From Ignavibacteriales bacterium (lineage in GTDB: Bacteria; Bacteroidota; Ignavibacteria; Ignavibacteriales; Melioribacteraceae), in the NCBI GenBank assembly GCA_026390775.1, contig JAPLFF010000007.1:1054001-1118000 (forward strand): DNA of 64,000 nt, written 5' to 3'. A model generated the notes under the pieces. The model saw only the letters and a program-made list of their open reading frames with translations. It was not told the DNA's origin and searched no databases. The translations under genes were made by a program, and so were the position numbers. Below, in pieces: positions 25,935 through 36,551 of the stretch (positions are counted from its first letter, which is position 1; each line of letters begins with the position of its first letter).

Positions 25935-26585
25935 CTAGACAGCGCTTCTATTTCTATCAATCCAATATGCCCATGCAACTAAAAGCCATTGGAACAATCC
26001 GATTATTGCTATAGCATTTGTATCAGATGGAGGAGGGCCTACTATATTCATAACATAAATCAGAGTTAAAAAAATCAGCAAGCCCCACAAACCATATTTT
26101 CCTTTTTTGTTTTCGGATTTAGTCGTACTCAGATAAAAATATGCGCCAAGAATAAAAATAGATCCTTCCACAATTATTGTAAGTGCTACCGAATTCCACA
26201 ATCCGAAACCCATTTTGAAATCATTCCATGGAAGTAATTGCAGATCGGGACGGTGCGTGAAAAGATCAAGTACCCAGTGACTTAATACGAGCAATCCCAA
26301 CAAAAGAGAAGTTCTAAAATTTTTCTTCAATATGTAATATACCGCACCCAATAAAATTGCCCAGATAAGTACTCCGAACAAACTATGTGAGTACGGGTAA
26401 GAAATAAAATTAAGCGGAGTAACAGCAGTGTTGCCTTTTTCGATTTGAACTTTCTCAATTCCAATTAACAAAAAAATGGGCCAGAGAAGATCAATAAATT
26501 GTGATGCGAGAAAGAGTGTCCCTAGAGACGGTTTGCTGTCGATTTTCTTCGCCGCTAAGCCAACTCCAAAATGTCCGATGAACAT
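25935..26585 (-). CDS. Membrane-bound metal-dependent hydrolase-like protein (YdjM/DUF457 type)
   Basis: 216 residues, about six membrane spans. The N terminus MFIGHFGVGLAAKK, the DLLWP motif in FLASQFIDLLWPIF, the YPYSHSLFG segment and SHWVLDLFTHRPD carry the His and Asp pattern of the YdjM-like metal-dependent membrane hydrolases. The true activity of this family is poorly known. It is a single minus-strand gene, and its start is 147 bp from the next gene, a gap in which I see nothing else. Confidence 0.72.
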   Translation of the reverse strand: MFIGHFGVGLAAKKIDSKPSLGTLFLASQFIDLLWPIFLLIGIEKVQIEKGNTAVTPLNFISYPYSHSLFGVLIWAILLGAVYYILKKNFRTSLLLGLLVLSHWVLDLFTHRPDLQLLPWNDFKMGFGLWNSVALTIIVEGSIFILGAYFYLSTTKSENKKGKYGLWGLLIFLTLIYVMNIVGPPPSDTNAIAIIGLFQWLLVAWAYWIDRNRSAV

Positions 26586-26732
26586 AGTTTATATCTCTTT
26601 GTTATTAACAAATTAATTACGTTGAGTGGAACAGGCAAGAAAATTCTCTATTTCAATTTTGAATAACAACTGATTATGAAAAGTAGTTTTTATATATTTT
26701 TAGAGATAATAAACAAGCAAAAAGTATTTGAC

Positions 26733-27050
26733 TTAATATGCAAGTTTTTCCCGAACTTCGTAATGTTGGGAGCGTTCATCAAATCTCTTCAACAATTCTC
26801 TTGTCTTAGAAGGAACTACAGCGGTTTCATAATCTTCCCCGGCAAATTTTTTTATCGCTTCAATAGATTCAAACCACATGATTGTAACAAACTCAACTTC
26901 TTCTTTTGCTTTGCGACGGAAAAGCTGTATGCCGTTATAACCGGTCAAGTTTCTCGATGCAATACCGAAAAATATTTCTTCTCTCAAAAGATTTTCGTAA
27001 GCATCAGCATTTTCTTGTTTTGTCCATCCATGCCAAATTCTTCCAATCAT
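26733..27050 (-). CDS. Antibiotic biosynthesis monooxygenase (ABM)-like protein
   Basis: 105 residues with the dimeric alpha/beta-barrel pattern: MIGRIWHGWTKQENADAYE at the start, GYNGIQLFRRKAKEEVEFVT and the EFVTIMWFESIEAIKKFAG strand-helix, then a C-terminal helix ending RSQHYEVREKLAY. ABM proteins range from monooxygenases to heme-degrading or plain dimer proteins. The heme ligand Asn of IsdG is not evident, so the role is unknown. It lies 51 bp downstream of nothing on the same strand except uvrB's end region. Confidence 0.75.
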   Translation of the reverse strand: MIGRIWHGWTKQENADAYENLLREEIFFGIASRNLTGYNGIQLFRRKAKEEVEFVTIMWFESIEAIKKFAGEDYETAVVPSKTRELLKRFDERSQHYEVREKLAY

Positions 27051-27101
27051 AAAGTTCTCCTAATTTATTTAATAATTTTTTTCTCTTCTTTGCGTTTCAT
27101 G

Positions 27102-29117
27102 TCACTTAATCAACTTCTTCATCTTCTCAATTTCATCACGCATACTTGCCGCTCGTTCAAATTCCAAATCTTTTGCAGCCGAAAGCATTTCTTCGGTCAT
27201 TTGATCAAGTAATTCTTTACGTTGATCGTTTGACATATATCTAATAACCGGCTCTGCGACTTTCAGAAATGTGGCATCTTCTTTTTCCAGATCTCTCTTA
27301 CGTACATCTGCAATTGATGTTGCATTCATGATCTCTTCAACGCTTTTGTAAATTGTTGTTGGAGTAATGCCGTTTGCTTCGTTGTATTCGGTTTGAAGTT
27401 TTCTTCGCCGGATTGTTTCTTCGATTGTTTTACGCATTGATTCCGTAACCTTATCTGCATACATAATTACTCTTCCGTTAACATTGCGCGCAGTTCTTCC
27501 AGCGGTTTGCATTAGAGAACGTTCGCTTCGTAAAAATCCTTCTTTGTCTGCATCTATAATGGCAACAAGAGAAACTTCCGGCAAGTCCAAACCTTCCCGC
27601 AGCAAATTCACTCCAACGAGAACATCGAAATCACCAATGCGCAGATCGCGGATAATTTCAACGCGTTCAAGCGCTTCAACTTCACTGTGAATGTAGCGGA
27701 CTTTTATTTTCAGTTTGTCGAGATAATCAGTTAAATCTTCCGCCATTTTTTTTGTAAGTGTTGTTACAAGTATCCGCTCTTTAAGCATAACGCGTTTTCT
27801 AATTTCACCAATCAGATCGTCAATCTGTCCTTTCACCGGTCGGACTTCAATCTCTGGATCAAGCAAGCCAGTCGGGCGAATGACTTGTTCAACAAACGAC
27901 CCACTGGTTCGCGTAAATTCATAATCAGCCGGAGTTGCGCTAACATAAATAACTTGGTTTGTCAATTCATCATACTCTTCAAATTTCAGCGGGCGGTTAT
28001 CCATTGCAGATGGAAGGCGGAATCCGTATTCAACCAAAACTTCCTTCCTTGAGCGGTCGCCATTATACATTCCACGGATTTGCGGAATAGTCGCGTGAGA
28101 TTCATCTACTATTAATAGATAGTCTTTCGGAAAATAATCGAACAGACACGAAGGACGTGAACCGGGCGCTCTTCCATCCATGTGCCGGGAATAATTCTCT
28201 ATTCCGGAACAGTAACCGATCTCACGCATCATTTCAATATCAAACTTTGTGCGCTGTTCAAGCCGCTGTGCTTCAACATATTTTTCCTGCGACCAAAAAT
28301 ATTTTAATTGCTCTCTTAATTCTTCTTCTATTGAAACAATAGCTTTGTTAACCTGATCTTTCGTAGTAACAAAATACTTTGCGGGATATATCGGAATTGA
28401 TTCAACTTCTTTAATTACGTCCCCTGTAATCGAATCTATTATAGAAAGTCTTTCTATTTCGTCTCCCCAGAATTCGATTCTGACCGCTTCTTCATATTGA
28501 TAAGCGGGGATAATTTCAACAACATCGCCGCGTGCACGGAAAGTGCCGCGTGTAAAATCTGCATCGTTCCTTGTGTAATAAATTTCTATCAAACTTCTTA
28601 AAAGTTTTTTACGCTCTATTGATTGCCCTTTCTTTAAAAATATAATTTGTTTTGCATACTGATCCGGCGCGCCGATTCCATAAATACAACTGACGCTTGC
28701 AACGATAATTATATCACTTCGACCTTCTATTAATGATGTTGTTGCTTTGAGACGGAGACGGTCTATTTCCTCGTTCACCGAAAAATCTTTCTCAATGTAA
28801 AGATCTCTTTTAACTACGTATGCTTCCGGCTGATAGTAATCATAATAACTGATAAAAAATTCTACGGCGTTGTTCGGAAAAAATGATTTGAATTCCGAAT
28901 AGAGCTGTGCGGCAAGAGTTTTATTGTGAGAGATTATAAGCGTTGGACGGTTATATTCTTTTATGATGTTGCTCATTGTATAAGTTTTACCGCTTCCGGT
29001 AACACCCAAAAGAACTTGATGCTTGGCTCCGCGCTTCAATCCTTCCAGCAATTCTGCAATTGCTTTGGGCTGATCGCCCGCCGGTTGATAATTAGAAACT
29101 AACTCAAATTTATTCAT
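27102..29117 (-). CDS. uvrB: UvrABC system protein B
   Basis: DNA damage recognition subunit of nucleotide excision repair, 671 residues as usual. It has Walker A GVTGSGKT at 38-45, the beta-hairpin region [10 protein letters not shown] near 92-101, [10 protein letters not shown] (Walker B region), and helicase motifs [14 protein letters not shown] and [13 protein letters not shown]. The C-terminal UVR motif ([20 protein letters not shown]) binds UvrC. No uvrA or uvrC is in the window. The gene ends 51 bp before the ABM gene, with a gap too short to hold a promoter and terminator both. Confidence 0.98.
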   Translation of the reverse strand: MNKFELVSNYQPAGDQPKAIAELLEGLKRGAKHQVLLGVTGSGKTYTMSNIIKEYNRPTLIISHNKTLAAQLYSEFKSFFPNNAVEFFISYYDYYQPEAYVVKRDLYIEKDFSVNEEIDRLRLKATTSLIEGRSDIIIVASVSCIYGIGAPDQYAKQIIFLKKGQSIERKKLLRSLIEIYYTRNDADFTRGTFRARGDVVEIIPAYQYEEAVRIEFWGDEIERLSIIDSITGDVIKEVESIPIYPAKYFVTTKDQVNKAIVSIEEELREQLKYFWSQEKYVEAQRLEQRTKFDIEMMREIGYCSGIENYSRHMDGRAPGSRPSCLFDYFPKDYLLIVDESHATIPQIRGMYNGDRSRKEVLVEYGFRLPSAMDNRPLKFEEYDELTNQVIYVSATPADYEFTRTSGSFVEQVIRPTGLLDPEIEVRPVKGQIDDLIGEIRKRVMLKERILVTTLTKKMAEDLTDYLDKLKIKVRYIHSEVEALERVEIIRDLRIGDFDVLVGVNLLREGLDLPEVSLVAIIDADKEGFLRSERSLMQTAGRTARNVNGRVIMYADKVTESMRKTIEETIRRRKLQTEYNEANGITPTTIYKSVEEIMNATSIADVRKRDLEKEDATFLKVAEPVIRYMSNDQRKELLDQMTEEMLSAAKDLEFERAASMRDEIEKMKKLIK

Positions 29118-29237
29118 ATTCTTTATTCTGATCGTGAAAGAGCAACTGGAAATATATAAAATCGGTTTTCAACTAAACAAAAAATGTTGTGGGAAAATTC
29201 CGGATGGGCCTGCTCAATAATAACAGTTATATTTTTG

Positions 29238-29245
29238 TACATTTG
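29238..29245 (+). promoter_or_regulatory. Possible -7 promoter box of the DUF3078 gene
   Basis: TACATTTG matches the TAnnTTTG element, 34 bp before the start at 29280 in the divergent gap after uvrB. A TTTG -33 element is not clear. Confidence 0.3.
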
Positions 29246-29279
29246 TAATGTTCAAATCAAATAACCACAGGTTGAGAAA

Positions 29280-30113
29280 ATGAAAAAGGTAATATTATTA
29301 CTGCTTTTTATTTCGGCATCGTTTACATTCGGCCAGGTGCCAGACTCGCTTAAAAATAAATGGATTCCGTCGTTTGTAGTAAGCGCCGGAATAAACCAAA
29401 TTGCATTTACAAATTGGGTTCGGGGCGGTGATAATTCAATCGCGTGGATGGTTTTTGGCGATTTTCATTATGATCTCGCCGGAGATATTTGGTCATACAA
29501 AAATTCAATTAAGGCTGTCTACGGAAGATCTAAAGTTGGTTCGTCAATCTATAAAACAACCGACAATGATCTTTACATTGAAAATGTCGCGATCTACAAT
29601 TTTGGCTGGGCAGTCAGTCCGTTCGTGTCTAATTCCATTAGATCGTCCGTCGCACAAGGTTATAATTATAAAGTAACACCAGAAGTTGAGACTTCTAACT
29701 TCTTCGATCCTGGCTACGTTACACAAACAATAGGTTTTACATACGATAAATATCAGAATATTGTTACACGTCTTGGTGTCGGTTTCCAGGAAATCTTCGC
29801 GAGCTCGCACAAAGAATACACAGATCCGGTTAATATGGTTGACGGGTTTATATTTGAAACCGGCGTCGAATCTGTTACCGACATAAACTATAAACTTGCT
29901 GATAACATTTTATTTCAGAGCAAAATAAGATTATTCTCGCAGTTCAAAAGTTTAGATATTTGGGACGTCCGTCTGGATAATATGATCTCGGCTCAAATCA
30001 CAAAAATCATTGCGGTTAATTTTACTTATCTGGTTGTTTACGAAAAAGCGCAGTCGCCGTTAACGCAGGTGAAAGAGGGATTACAAATCGGGATCAATTA
30101 TAGATTGTTATAA
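29280..30113 (+). CDS. DUF3078 family outer-membrane beta-barrel protein
   Basis: 277 residues with a signal peptide (MKKVILLLLFISASFTFGQ). After it comes SAGINQIAFTNWVRGGDNSIAW, whose core NQIAFTNWVRGGDN is the DUF3078 signature (N..f.NW..GG.N). The rest consists of alternating amphipathic strands ending in aromatic residues (YKNSIKAVYGRS, TQTIGFTYDKYQNIVTRLGV, ITKIIAVNFTYLVVYE). It ends with IGINYRLL, an outer-membrane barrel type terminus. The function is unknown. The gene lies 38 bp upstream of sufE on the same strand, but the link is probably only positional. Confidence 0.82.
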   Translation: MKKVILLLLFISASFTFGQVPDSLKNKWIPSFVVSAGINQIAFTNWVRGGDNSIAWMVFGDFHYDLAGDIWSYKNSIKAVYGRSKVGSSIYKTTDNDLYIENVAIYNFGWAVSPFVSNSIRSSVAQGYNYKVTPEVETSNFFDPGYVTQTIGFTYDKYQNIVTRLGVGFQEIFASSHKEYTDPVNMVDGFIFETGVESVTDINYKLADNILFQSKIRLFSQFKSLDIWDVRLDNMISAQITKIIAVNFTYLVVYEKAQSPLTQVKEGLQIGINYRLL

Positions 30114-30157
30114 ATATTTTTTTTCATCCCCTAAAAATATCAGAACAAGAATTGAAA

Positions 30158-30586
30158 ATGACAATACGAGAGACACAAGATCAAATAGTAAAAGAGTTCG
30201 AACAGTTTACAGATTGGGAAGAAAAATATAAATATATCATCGGTCTTGGAAAAACTCTTGCGCAGATTGATCCTTCTATTCGAACTGATAAATACAAATT
30301 AAGCGGCTGCCAAAGCCAAGTGTGGATAAATGCAAAACTTGAAGAGGGTAAAATAATATTTGAGGCCGACAGCGATGCTTCAATAGTTAAGGGGTTGGTC
30401 GCTTTGCTGATCAGAATATATTCCAGTCACACGCCGGATGAAATTCTTTCTTCGCGACCGGAGTTTATTAAAAAAATTGGAATTGATAATCACCTTTCTC
30501 CTACACGCAAGAATGGTTTAAGCGCTATGATGAAACAGATCCAGCTTTATGCGGTGGCATTTAAAACTCTCGCGAACAAAAAATAA
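30158..30586 (+). CDS. SufE family Fe-S cluster assembly protein
   Basis: 142 residues from ATG 30158 (TTG 6 bp upstream is the alternative). The SufE fold is clear: IVKEFEQFTDWEEKYKYIIG at the N terminus, LGKTL, then the sulfur-accepting C51 in KLSGCQSQVW, and SPTRKNGLSAMMKQIQLYA at the end. SufE accepts persulfide sulfur from a SufS desulfurase and hands it to the SufBCD scaffold. None of these partners is nearby, so the gene stands apart from the suf cluster. Confidence 0.92.
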   Translation: MTIRETQDQIVKEFEQFTDWEEKYKYIIGLGKTLAQIDPSIRTDKYKLSGCQSQVWINAKLEEGKIIFEADSDASIVKGLVALLIRIYSSHTPDEILSSRPEFIKKIGIDNHLSPTRKNGLSAMMKQIQLYAVAFKTLANKK

Positions 30587-30757
30587 TTATCTTGTTTGGC
30601 ATTAATGTTTATTTGTAATCTTTCCAAAAACATTACCTGAAAAATCATAACTAAACGCAACGTCTTTACATTTTCTTTATCCTTTTCACTCACATATTTG
30701 CAACGGCTTTATAACTCTTACATTATTATTACGCACGTAAAAAAGGATTTTAATAAG

Positions 30758-31072
30758 ATGGATCTAATATTTACAAATTATCTATCAAGAGAAAAATCAA
30801 TGATCGAATTAAAGAATTTTTTCATCACGAAGAAAATAAAATGGTTATCTATTGTTTATGGAATATGGATTATTATTTCAACGATACTGGCTTATCTGCA
30901 ACCCCATAAATACGCATCATATTTTACCGATATACCTAACGACCTAAAAACTATAACGCCGTTTTTATTTTCGCTTGCATATCTAACTTTGTTTATACCC
31001 GGTGTTATACTTATGGTTTTATTTGCCCTTTACATTTTATTCTTTGCTATTCGGAGTATATATAAGAATTAG
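30758..31072 (+). CDS. Small membrane protein of unknown function
   Basis: 104 residues if ATG 30758 is used; AAAAGGA lies about 10 bp upstream. ATG 30800 would give 90 residues. Two hydrophobic segments are visible (WLSIVYGIWIIISTILAYL and a longer one, TPFLFSLAYLTLFIPGVILM then VLFALYILFFAIRS). Between them is a short polar loop (QPHKYASYFTDIPNDLK). No family is recognised. It is 51 bp upstream of the barrel gene leading the kdp cluster, so it might belong to that transcript, but nothing in the sequence links it to potassium. Confidence 0.5.
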   Translation: MDLIFTNYLSREKSMIELKNFFITKKIKWLSIVYGIWIIISTILAYLQPHKYASYFTDIPNDLKTITPFLFSLAYLTLFIPGVILMVLFALYILFFAIRSIYKN

Positions 31073-31123
31073 ATGCAATTACTAATCGAACAATTAACTC
31101 ATTATTAATAAAATAGGTACAAC

Positions 31124-32509
31124 ATGAAAAGATTATTTTCTTTATACTCTATATATTTCATTTTATCAGTCTGGATTGCAGTGAATAATTCGGTTGTCTA
31201 TTCACAATCCATTGATACAGCAACAACTATAGAAACAGTGGCAGAGCCTTTTGCGTGGGGAGATTTTACATGGCTCAATGGAAACGACAGACGGCACACC
31301 GTCTTACTTGACGGCAAATACTTCACAGGACAATTTCTACTTGATATGAATTATACAGCATCAAGTAATCATCCGGTTGACCACACTGTTGTGGGCTCAA
31401 CCGCGCTTGCCCGTGATAATGAATTTGAAGTCTCGGTTGCAGCAATTGGCGGTGATTTCCATTATGATAATGTACGCGGCAGAATATTACTCCAAATAGG
31501 AACACGGGCAACTGTAGTACCGAGAAACGATTTTAGTGTTCTTCACGGTCAATTCGATCTGGCAAATGCATACCGCTATATTAGTGAGGCAAATGCAGGT
31601 TATCATTTTAATGTATGGCATGGAATAAATGTAGATGCCGGCATTTTCATGTCGTATGTTGGCCTCTTCTCTTATTATAATGCTGAGAACTGGGCTTATC
31701 AATCTTCCTTTACATCTGATAATACACCCTGGTTCTTTAACGGAATTAGAATTCAAACTTTTCCAACAGATTGTCTTAAGGTAGAATTATGGTTGATCAA
31801 CGGTTGGCAATCGTACGCAAAATTTAACAATGGTCCTGGTGTTGGCGCTCAGATCTTGTGGAGACCTAAAGAGGAGATCCAATTGCTTTCAAACAATTAT
31901 TACGGGACTGATACCCAGGGTCACCCTGACCGAATTCGTTTCCACACAGATAATAGTTTTGAATTCCGCTATTATAATAATCCGACAAGCTTTGTAACTC
32001 GCGGGGCGTTTTCTATTACCGGTGATATGGGGTTTGAAAAGGGTGGCGGAGTAAGTGGTTTAAGCAATGGATCTGATGGTCCCGCACAATATTTTATTAG
32101 CGGAATGATTTACCATCGTCTTTGGATGGCGAACGATCATATAGGCTGGACAGTGGGCGGTGGATTCATAAATAATCCTGGGCGCTACTTAGTACTTTAC
32201 CCGACAGGCGATGCGAATCCGATTCCAGCGATCAATTCAGGACAAACCGGAACACATCCATTCTCAGCAAACCCTGGAGACCAATTTCATGGGTGGGATT
32301 GTTCTACCACTCTTGATTGGATGCCAAATGATTTTTTGACATGGCGCATAGAAATTGTTCATCGCGAAACAGACATACCATATTTTGCCGGTCCAGGTGG
32401 TATTACATCTCCCGATGGTTATAATAATACTCCAATTCCTATAGATTGGAAACCTGACCTCGTGAAATCAGAAACACGTATTATTTTTGCAACGCTTGTT
32501 CGTTTTTGA
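31124..32509 (+). CDS. Outer-membrane beta-barrel (porin-like) protein linked to the kdp operon
   Basis: 461 residues with a signal peptide ending near SVVYSQ. The mature part starts EPFAWGDFTWLNGNDRRH and continues with aromatic-rich amphipathic strands (FTGQFLLDMNYTAS, NAGYHFNVWHGINVDAGIFM, LKVELWLINGWQSY, TWRIEIVHRETD). It ends with ETRIIFATLVRF, a C-terminal Phe typical of outer-membrane barrels. This is the putative porin (BBP2/OmpL-like) group of Bacteroidota. It precedes kdpF by 78 bp in the same direction, so it may admit potassium or other small solutes to the periplasm for the Kdp pump; this is inferred from position. Confidence 0.78.
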   Translation: MKRLFSLYSIYFILSVWIAVNNSVVYSQSIDTATTIETVAEPFAWGDFTWLNGNDRRHTVLLDGKYFTGQFLLDMNYTASSNHPVDHTVVGSTALARDNEFEVSVAAIGGDFHYDNVRGRILLQIGTRATVVPRNDFSVLHGQFDLANAYRYISEANAGYHFNVWHGINVDAGIFMSYVGLFSYYNAENWAYQSSFTSDNTPWFFNGIRIQTFPTDCLKVELWLINGWQSYAKFNNGPGVGAQILWRPKEEIQLLSNNYYGTDTQGHPDRIRFHTDNSFEFRYYNNPTSFVTRGAFSITGDMGFEKGGGVSGLSNGSDGPAQYFISGMIYHRLWMANDHIGWTVGGGFINNPGRYLVLYPTGDANPIPAINSGQTGTHPFSANPGDQFHGWDCSTTLDWMPNDFLTWRIEIVHRETDIPYFAGPGGITSPDGYNNTPIPIDWKPDLVKSETRIIFATLVRF

Positions 32510-32587
32510 TGAGTAAAAGAAATTAGTTTGTACCTTACTATATCGAATATGAAAAATAGTTTAATAAACTTTATTATTGGAGAATAA

Positions 32588-32683
32588 ATGGAAAGTACAT
32601 TTGAACTCGTTTTAACCTTGATAGTAGCACTTGCTCTTTTTGTGTATGTGATTTACACACTAATTAAACCCGAAAAATTTTAA
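32588..32683 (+). CDS. kdpF: KdpF, small subunit of the potassium-transporting ATPase
   Basis: A 31-residue frame. It starts at ATG 32588 with GGAG 5-6 bp upstream and ends with TAA at 32681-32683. After MESTFEL it is one membrane helix, VLTLIVALALFVYVIYTLI, and ends KPEKF. The (R/K)PEKF ending and the position directly before kdpA (20 bp) are the marks of KdpF, which stabilises the KdpABC complex in the inner membrane. It is easily missed because of its size. Confidence 0.9.
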   Translation: MESTFELVLTLIVALALFVYVIYTLIKPEKF

Positions 32684-32703
32684 TAACAGTCAGGTGATCA
32701 ACA

Positions 32704-34398
32704 ATGATAACAACACATGAAATAATTCAGTTAATTTTTTACATAGTTGTCTTAACGGCACTTGCACCGTTGTTGGGCGGATTCTTTGCTAAAGTTTTGA
32801 AAGGCGAGAAAAATTTTCTAACTCCCATATTTGGGAAAATAGAAACGGCAGTTTATAAATTTTCAAAAATTAATCCTTCCGAAGAAATGGATTGGAAGGT
32901 CTATACTTTCGCTTTAATGGCTTTCAATTTACTTGGAATAATTTTTTTGGTAGTGATCCAGCTTCTTCAAGCATATCTACCCTTAAATCCGCAAGGACTT
33001 CCCAATGTCGAACTAACACTTGCAATAAATACTGCTGTTAGTTTCGTAACAAATACCAACTGGCAGTCTTATGGCGGTGAAAATACGCTCGGTTATTTTG
33101 TTCAGATGATCGGATTAGCAGTTCAAAATTTTGTAAGCGCTGCAACTGCAATTGCCGTTTTGTTGGTTTTAGTCCGTGCATTGAAAACAAGAAAAGGAAA
33201 TACACTCGGAAATTTCTGGGTGGACTTAACCCGTTCAACAATTTATATACTATTACCGCTAGCCATAATATGGGCTTTATTATTGGTCAGTCAAGGAGTT
33301 GTACAAACTTTTTCTTCTTACAAAGAAGCAACAATGTTAGAAGGAGCTAAACAAATTATTCCTTTAGGACCGGCAGCTTCCCAGATCGCTATAAAAATGT
33401 TAGGAACAAACGGCGGGGGATTCTTTAACACAAATAGTGCTTTCCCGTTTGAAAATCCTACACCACTTTCAAATTTTATTCAAGTGCTTGGAATACTTTT
33501 AATCTCGGCTTCTTTGGTCTTTACATTCGGTAGAATGATCGGCTCGAAAAAACATGCTTGGGTGATCTACGGAGTGATGCTTTTCCTTTTTGTTGCGGGA
33601 TTGTCGGTTTCGGTTTATTCTGAGTATTCAACAAATCCGATCTTTCACGCAGGCGGTTTAATGGAAGGAAAAGAAACCCGCTTCGGAGTTATGAACAGCG
33701 TACTTTGGTCCACTGCTACAACATCGGCATCAAACGGTTCAGTTAATTCAATGCACAGTAGTTTATCGCCGCTTGCTGGAATGATTGCTCTTATAAATAT
33801 GGAAGTCGGCGAAATAATTTTCGGCGGTAACGGCTGCGGTCTTTATGGAATTTTACTTTTTGTATTTCTAACTGTTTTTATTGCGGGATTAATGATCGGA
33901 AGAACTCCCGAATATTTAGGAAAGAAGATCGAATCGCGGGAAGTGAAATGGTCTATTGTAGCAATACTATTACCAAGCGCATGTATACTTCTCTTTTCGG
34001 CAATTGCAATGAAAACAACTGCAGGATTATCAAGTCTTGCTAATGCAGGCCCGCACGGTTATTCGGAAATACTTTACGCTTTTTCTTCGGCGGCGGGAAA
34101 TAACGGAAGCGCATTCGCCGGTTTAAATGCAAACACAACGTTTTATAATTTAATGTTAGCCCTAACAATGTTCGTCGGTAGATTCGGTGTGCTCATCCCT
34201 GTAATGATTATTGCGGGAAGTTTAGTCAAAAAAAATATTACGCCTACATCTTCCGGAACTCTCTCTACGGAAAATTTACTGTTCGGTATATTGTTAATAG
34301 GCGTTATTCTAATAGTAGGAGCTTTAACTTTCTTCCCGGCATTATCATTTGGCCCGATACTCGAACATCTGCTTATGGGACAGGGAATTACTTTTTAA
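32704..34398 (+). CDS. kdpA: Potassium-transporting ATPase potassium-binding subunit KdpA
   Basis: 564 residues, about ten membrane spans, the normal size of KdpA. It carries the pore segments of the SKT channel superfamily: SFVTNTNWQSYGGENTLGY near 105-125, LGTNGGGFFNTNSAFPFENP near 235-254, and the later loops with STATTSASNGSVN, and AAGNNGSAFAGLNANT. The N-terminal half begins with the characteristic APLLGGFFAKV. KdpA takes K+ from the periplasm into the tunnel towards KdpB. The gene lies between kdpF (20 bp) and kdpB (21 bp) in one operon. Confidence 0.98.
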   Translation: MITTHEIIQLIFYIVVLTALAPLLGGFFAKVLKGEKNFLTPIFGKIETAVYKFSKINPSEEMDWKVYTFALMAFNLLGIIFLVVIQLLQAYLPLNPQGLPNVELTLAINTAVSFVTNTNWQSYGGENTLGYFVQMIGLAVQNFVSAATAIAVLLVLVRALKTRKGNTLGNFWVDLTRSTIYILLPLAIIWALLLVSQGVVQTFSSYKEATMLEGAKQIIPLGPAASQIAIKMLGTNGGGFFNTNSAFPFENPTPLSNFIQVLGILLISASLVFTFGRMIGSKKHAWVIYGVMLFLFVAGLSVSVYSEYSTNPIFHAGGLMEGKETRFGVMNSVLWSTATTSASNGSVNSMHSSLSPLAGMIALINMEVGEIIFGGNGCGLYGILLFVFLTVFIAGLMIGRTPEYLGKKIESREVKWSIVAILLPSACILLFSAIAMKTTAGLSSLANAGPHGYSEILYAFSSAAGNNGSAFAGLNANTTFYNLMLALTMFVGRFGVLIPVMIIAGSLVKKNITPTSSGTLSTENLLFGILLIGVILIVGALTFFPALSFGPILEHLLMGQGITF

Positions 34399-34419
34399 CT
34401 GCATTGAAATAATAGGAAA

Positions 34420-36522
34420 ATGAAAATGAACTCAAATAAATCTATCAACAGAAAACTTTTCGACAAAAAAATTATTACCCAGGCGGTAATAGATTCTTTC
34501 AAGAAATTGAATCCGAAATTCTTAGTTAAGAATCCTGTTATGTTTATTGTTGCAGTGGGCGCTCTTCTTTCAACAATATTCTTTTTTAAAAATCTTTTCA
34601 TCGGCAGTTTTTCCGGATTTAATCTGCAAATAATTATTTGGCTCTGGTTCACTGTGCTGTTTGCCAATTTTGCGGAAGCTGTTGCCGAAGGAAGAGGAAA
34701 AGCACAGTCGGAAAATCTCCGGAAAACCCGCACTCTTACGATTGCAAGAAAGTTGGTTAACAGCGAAGAGAAACATGTGCCGGCAATTGAACTTCGAATC
34801 GGTGATCTTGTTGTCTGCGAAACGGGAAATATTATTCCTTCCGACGGAGAAGTAATCGAAGGTGCGGCAAGTATTGATGAATCTGCTCTAACCGGTGAAT
34901 CCGCTCCCGTAATTCGTGAAAGCGGCGGTGATAGAAGTGTTGTTACCGGCGGAACAAAAGTTATCAGCGATAGAATAGTTATTAGAATTACTGCCGATCC
35001 GGGCGGAACTTATTTAGACAAAATGATTTCTCTTGTTGAAAGTGCAAAACGTAAAAAAACTCCGAACGAAATTGCATTGTCAACTCTTATCGCCGGATTC
35101 AACCTGGTATTTTTACTTGTCGTTCTAACTATAAGAGTTTTTATTGAATACCATCAGACAGGTTCTGTGAATGTTAGTGATATTGTTTCTGTGCCAGTAC
35201 TTGTTGCACTTTTAGTTTGTTTGATTCCTACTACAATCGGCGGTTTATTAAGTGCGATCGGAATCAGCGGAATGGATCGTTTGCTCGGTCATAATGTAAT
35301 CGCTATGAGCGGAAGAGCAGTTGAAGCGGCAGGTGATATAGACGTTCTTCTTCTTGATAAGACCGGTACAATCACATTGGGAAATAGAATGGCTTCAGTC
35401 TTCGTCCCAGTTAACAGTGTTCCAATAGAGAAATTAGCAGATGCGGCACAGCTTTCTTCGCTTTCGGACGAAACGCCCGAAGGAAGATCTATTGTAGTTC
35501 TTGCTAAAGAAAAATTCGGTTTGAGAGGAAGAGATATTTCAAAATTGGATGCACATTTTATTCCGTTCAGCGCTCAAACGAGAATGAGCGGTGTGGATAT
35601 TCATCCTTCGAATGGTGAATCAAAAAGAATTATTCGCAAAGGTTCCGCCGATGCAATAAAAAAATATGTTGAAAGTAACGGCGGAAAATTTAACTCGGAT
35701 GTTCAGCAGATCGTAAACGAATTTTCCAAAGCTGGTTCTACTCCTCTTGTTGTTGCAGAAAATTTTAAAGTGCTCGGTGTAATTGAATTAAAAGACATTG
35801 TGAAAGGTGGAATTAAAGAACGATTTGCACAGTTAAGAAAGATGGGTATCAAAACTGTTATGATTACCGGCGATAATCCGCTTACAGCAACAGCAATTGC
35901 TGCAGAAGCAGGAGTTGATGATTTTATTGCCGAGGCTAAACCGGAAGATAAACTAAAACGTATCCGTGAAGAACAGACCGGTGGCAGAATGGTCGGCATG
36001 ATCGGCGACGGAACAAACGATGCACCTGCACTTGCACAAGCCGATGTCGGAATTGCTATGAACAGCGGAACGCAGGCCGCTCGCGAAGCTGGGAACATGA
36101 TTGACCTCGACAGCAACCCGACAAAACTTATTGAAGTTGTAGAAATTGGTAAGCAGTTATTAATGACACGCGGTGCTCTTACAACGTTCAGCATTGCTAA
36201 CGATGTTGCAAAATATTTTGCTATCATCCCGGCGATATCAACTTTTCTTTACGCAACACATTTTACAGACGGTCCTCTCTCTGCTCTTAACATAATGAAA
36301 CTTGCAACACCTCAAAGCGCTATTCTCAGTGCTGTTATTTTTAATGCATTAATAATTGTTCTTTTAATTCCATTAGCATTGAAAGGTGTTAAATATAGAC
36401 CTGCTGGTGCGGCGGCCATATTAAGAAAAAATATTTGGGTCTATGGCGTTGGAGGATTGATAGTTCCGTTCATCGGAATAAAATTAATAGACTTGTTCAT
36501 AACTGCAATTAAATTGGTCTAA
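34420..36522 (+). CDS. kdpB: Potassium-transporting ATPase ATP-binding subunit KdpB
   Basis: 700-residue P-type ATPase of class IA. The phosphorylated Asp is D313 in [13 protein letters not shown]. Other family motifs are TGES in [10 protein letters not shown], the nucleotide-binding loop [18 protein letters not shown], and [17 protein letters not shown]. The actuator loop and the M4 segment [14 protein letters not shown] are KdpB-like. It is expected to hydrolyse ATP to drive K+ import with KdpA and KdpC. It starts with ATG 34420; a second ATG two codons on is an equal alternative. kdpC follows at 29 bp. Confidence 0.98.
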   Translation: MKMNSNKSINRKLFDKKIITQAVIDSFKKLNPKFLVKNPVMFIVAVGALLSTIFFFKNLFIGSFSGFNLQIIIWLWFTVLFANFAEAVAEGRGKAQSENLRKTRTLTIARKLVNSEEKHVPAIELRIGDLVVCETGNIIPSDGEVIEGAASIDESALTGESAPVIRESGGDRSVVTGGTKVISDRIVIRITADPGGTYLDKMISLVESAKRKKTPNEIALSTLIAGFNLVFLLVVLTIRVFIEYHQTGSVNVSDIVSVPVLVALLVCLIPTTIGGLLSAIGISGMDRLLGHNVIAMSGRAVEAAGDIDVLLLDKTGTITLGNRMASVFVPVNSVPIEKLADAAQLSSLSDETPEGRSIVVLAKEKFGLRGRDISKLDAHFIPFSAQTRMSGVDIHPSNGESKRIIRKGSADAIKKYVESNGGKFNSDVQQIVNEFSKAGSTPLVVAENFKVLGVIELKDIVKGGIKERFAQLRKMGIKTVMITGDNPLTATAIAAEAGVDDFIAEAKPEDKLKRIREEQTGGRMVGMIGDGTNDAPALAQADVGIAMNSGTQAAREAGNMIDLDSNPTKLIEVVEIGKQLLMTRGALTTFSIANDVAKYFAIIPAISTFLYATHFTDGPLSALNIMKLATPQSAILSAVIFNALIIVLLIPLALKGVKYRPAGAAAILRKNIWVYGVGGLIVPFIGIKLIDLFITAIKLV

Positions 36523-36551
36523 TAAAATTTGAAAATTCAAGAGAAGATAAT

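Noticed and set aside
26676-27212. A long open frame on plus across the ABM gene and the end of uvrB.
   Set aside because: It is a mirror of the two real minus-strand genes; its translation is rich in Phe, Ser and Cys with no family pattern.
35703-36227. A 174-codon minus-strand frame within kdpB.
   Set aside because: Antisense shadow of the conserved P-type ATPase motifs.
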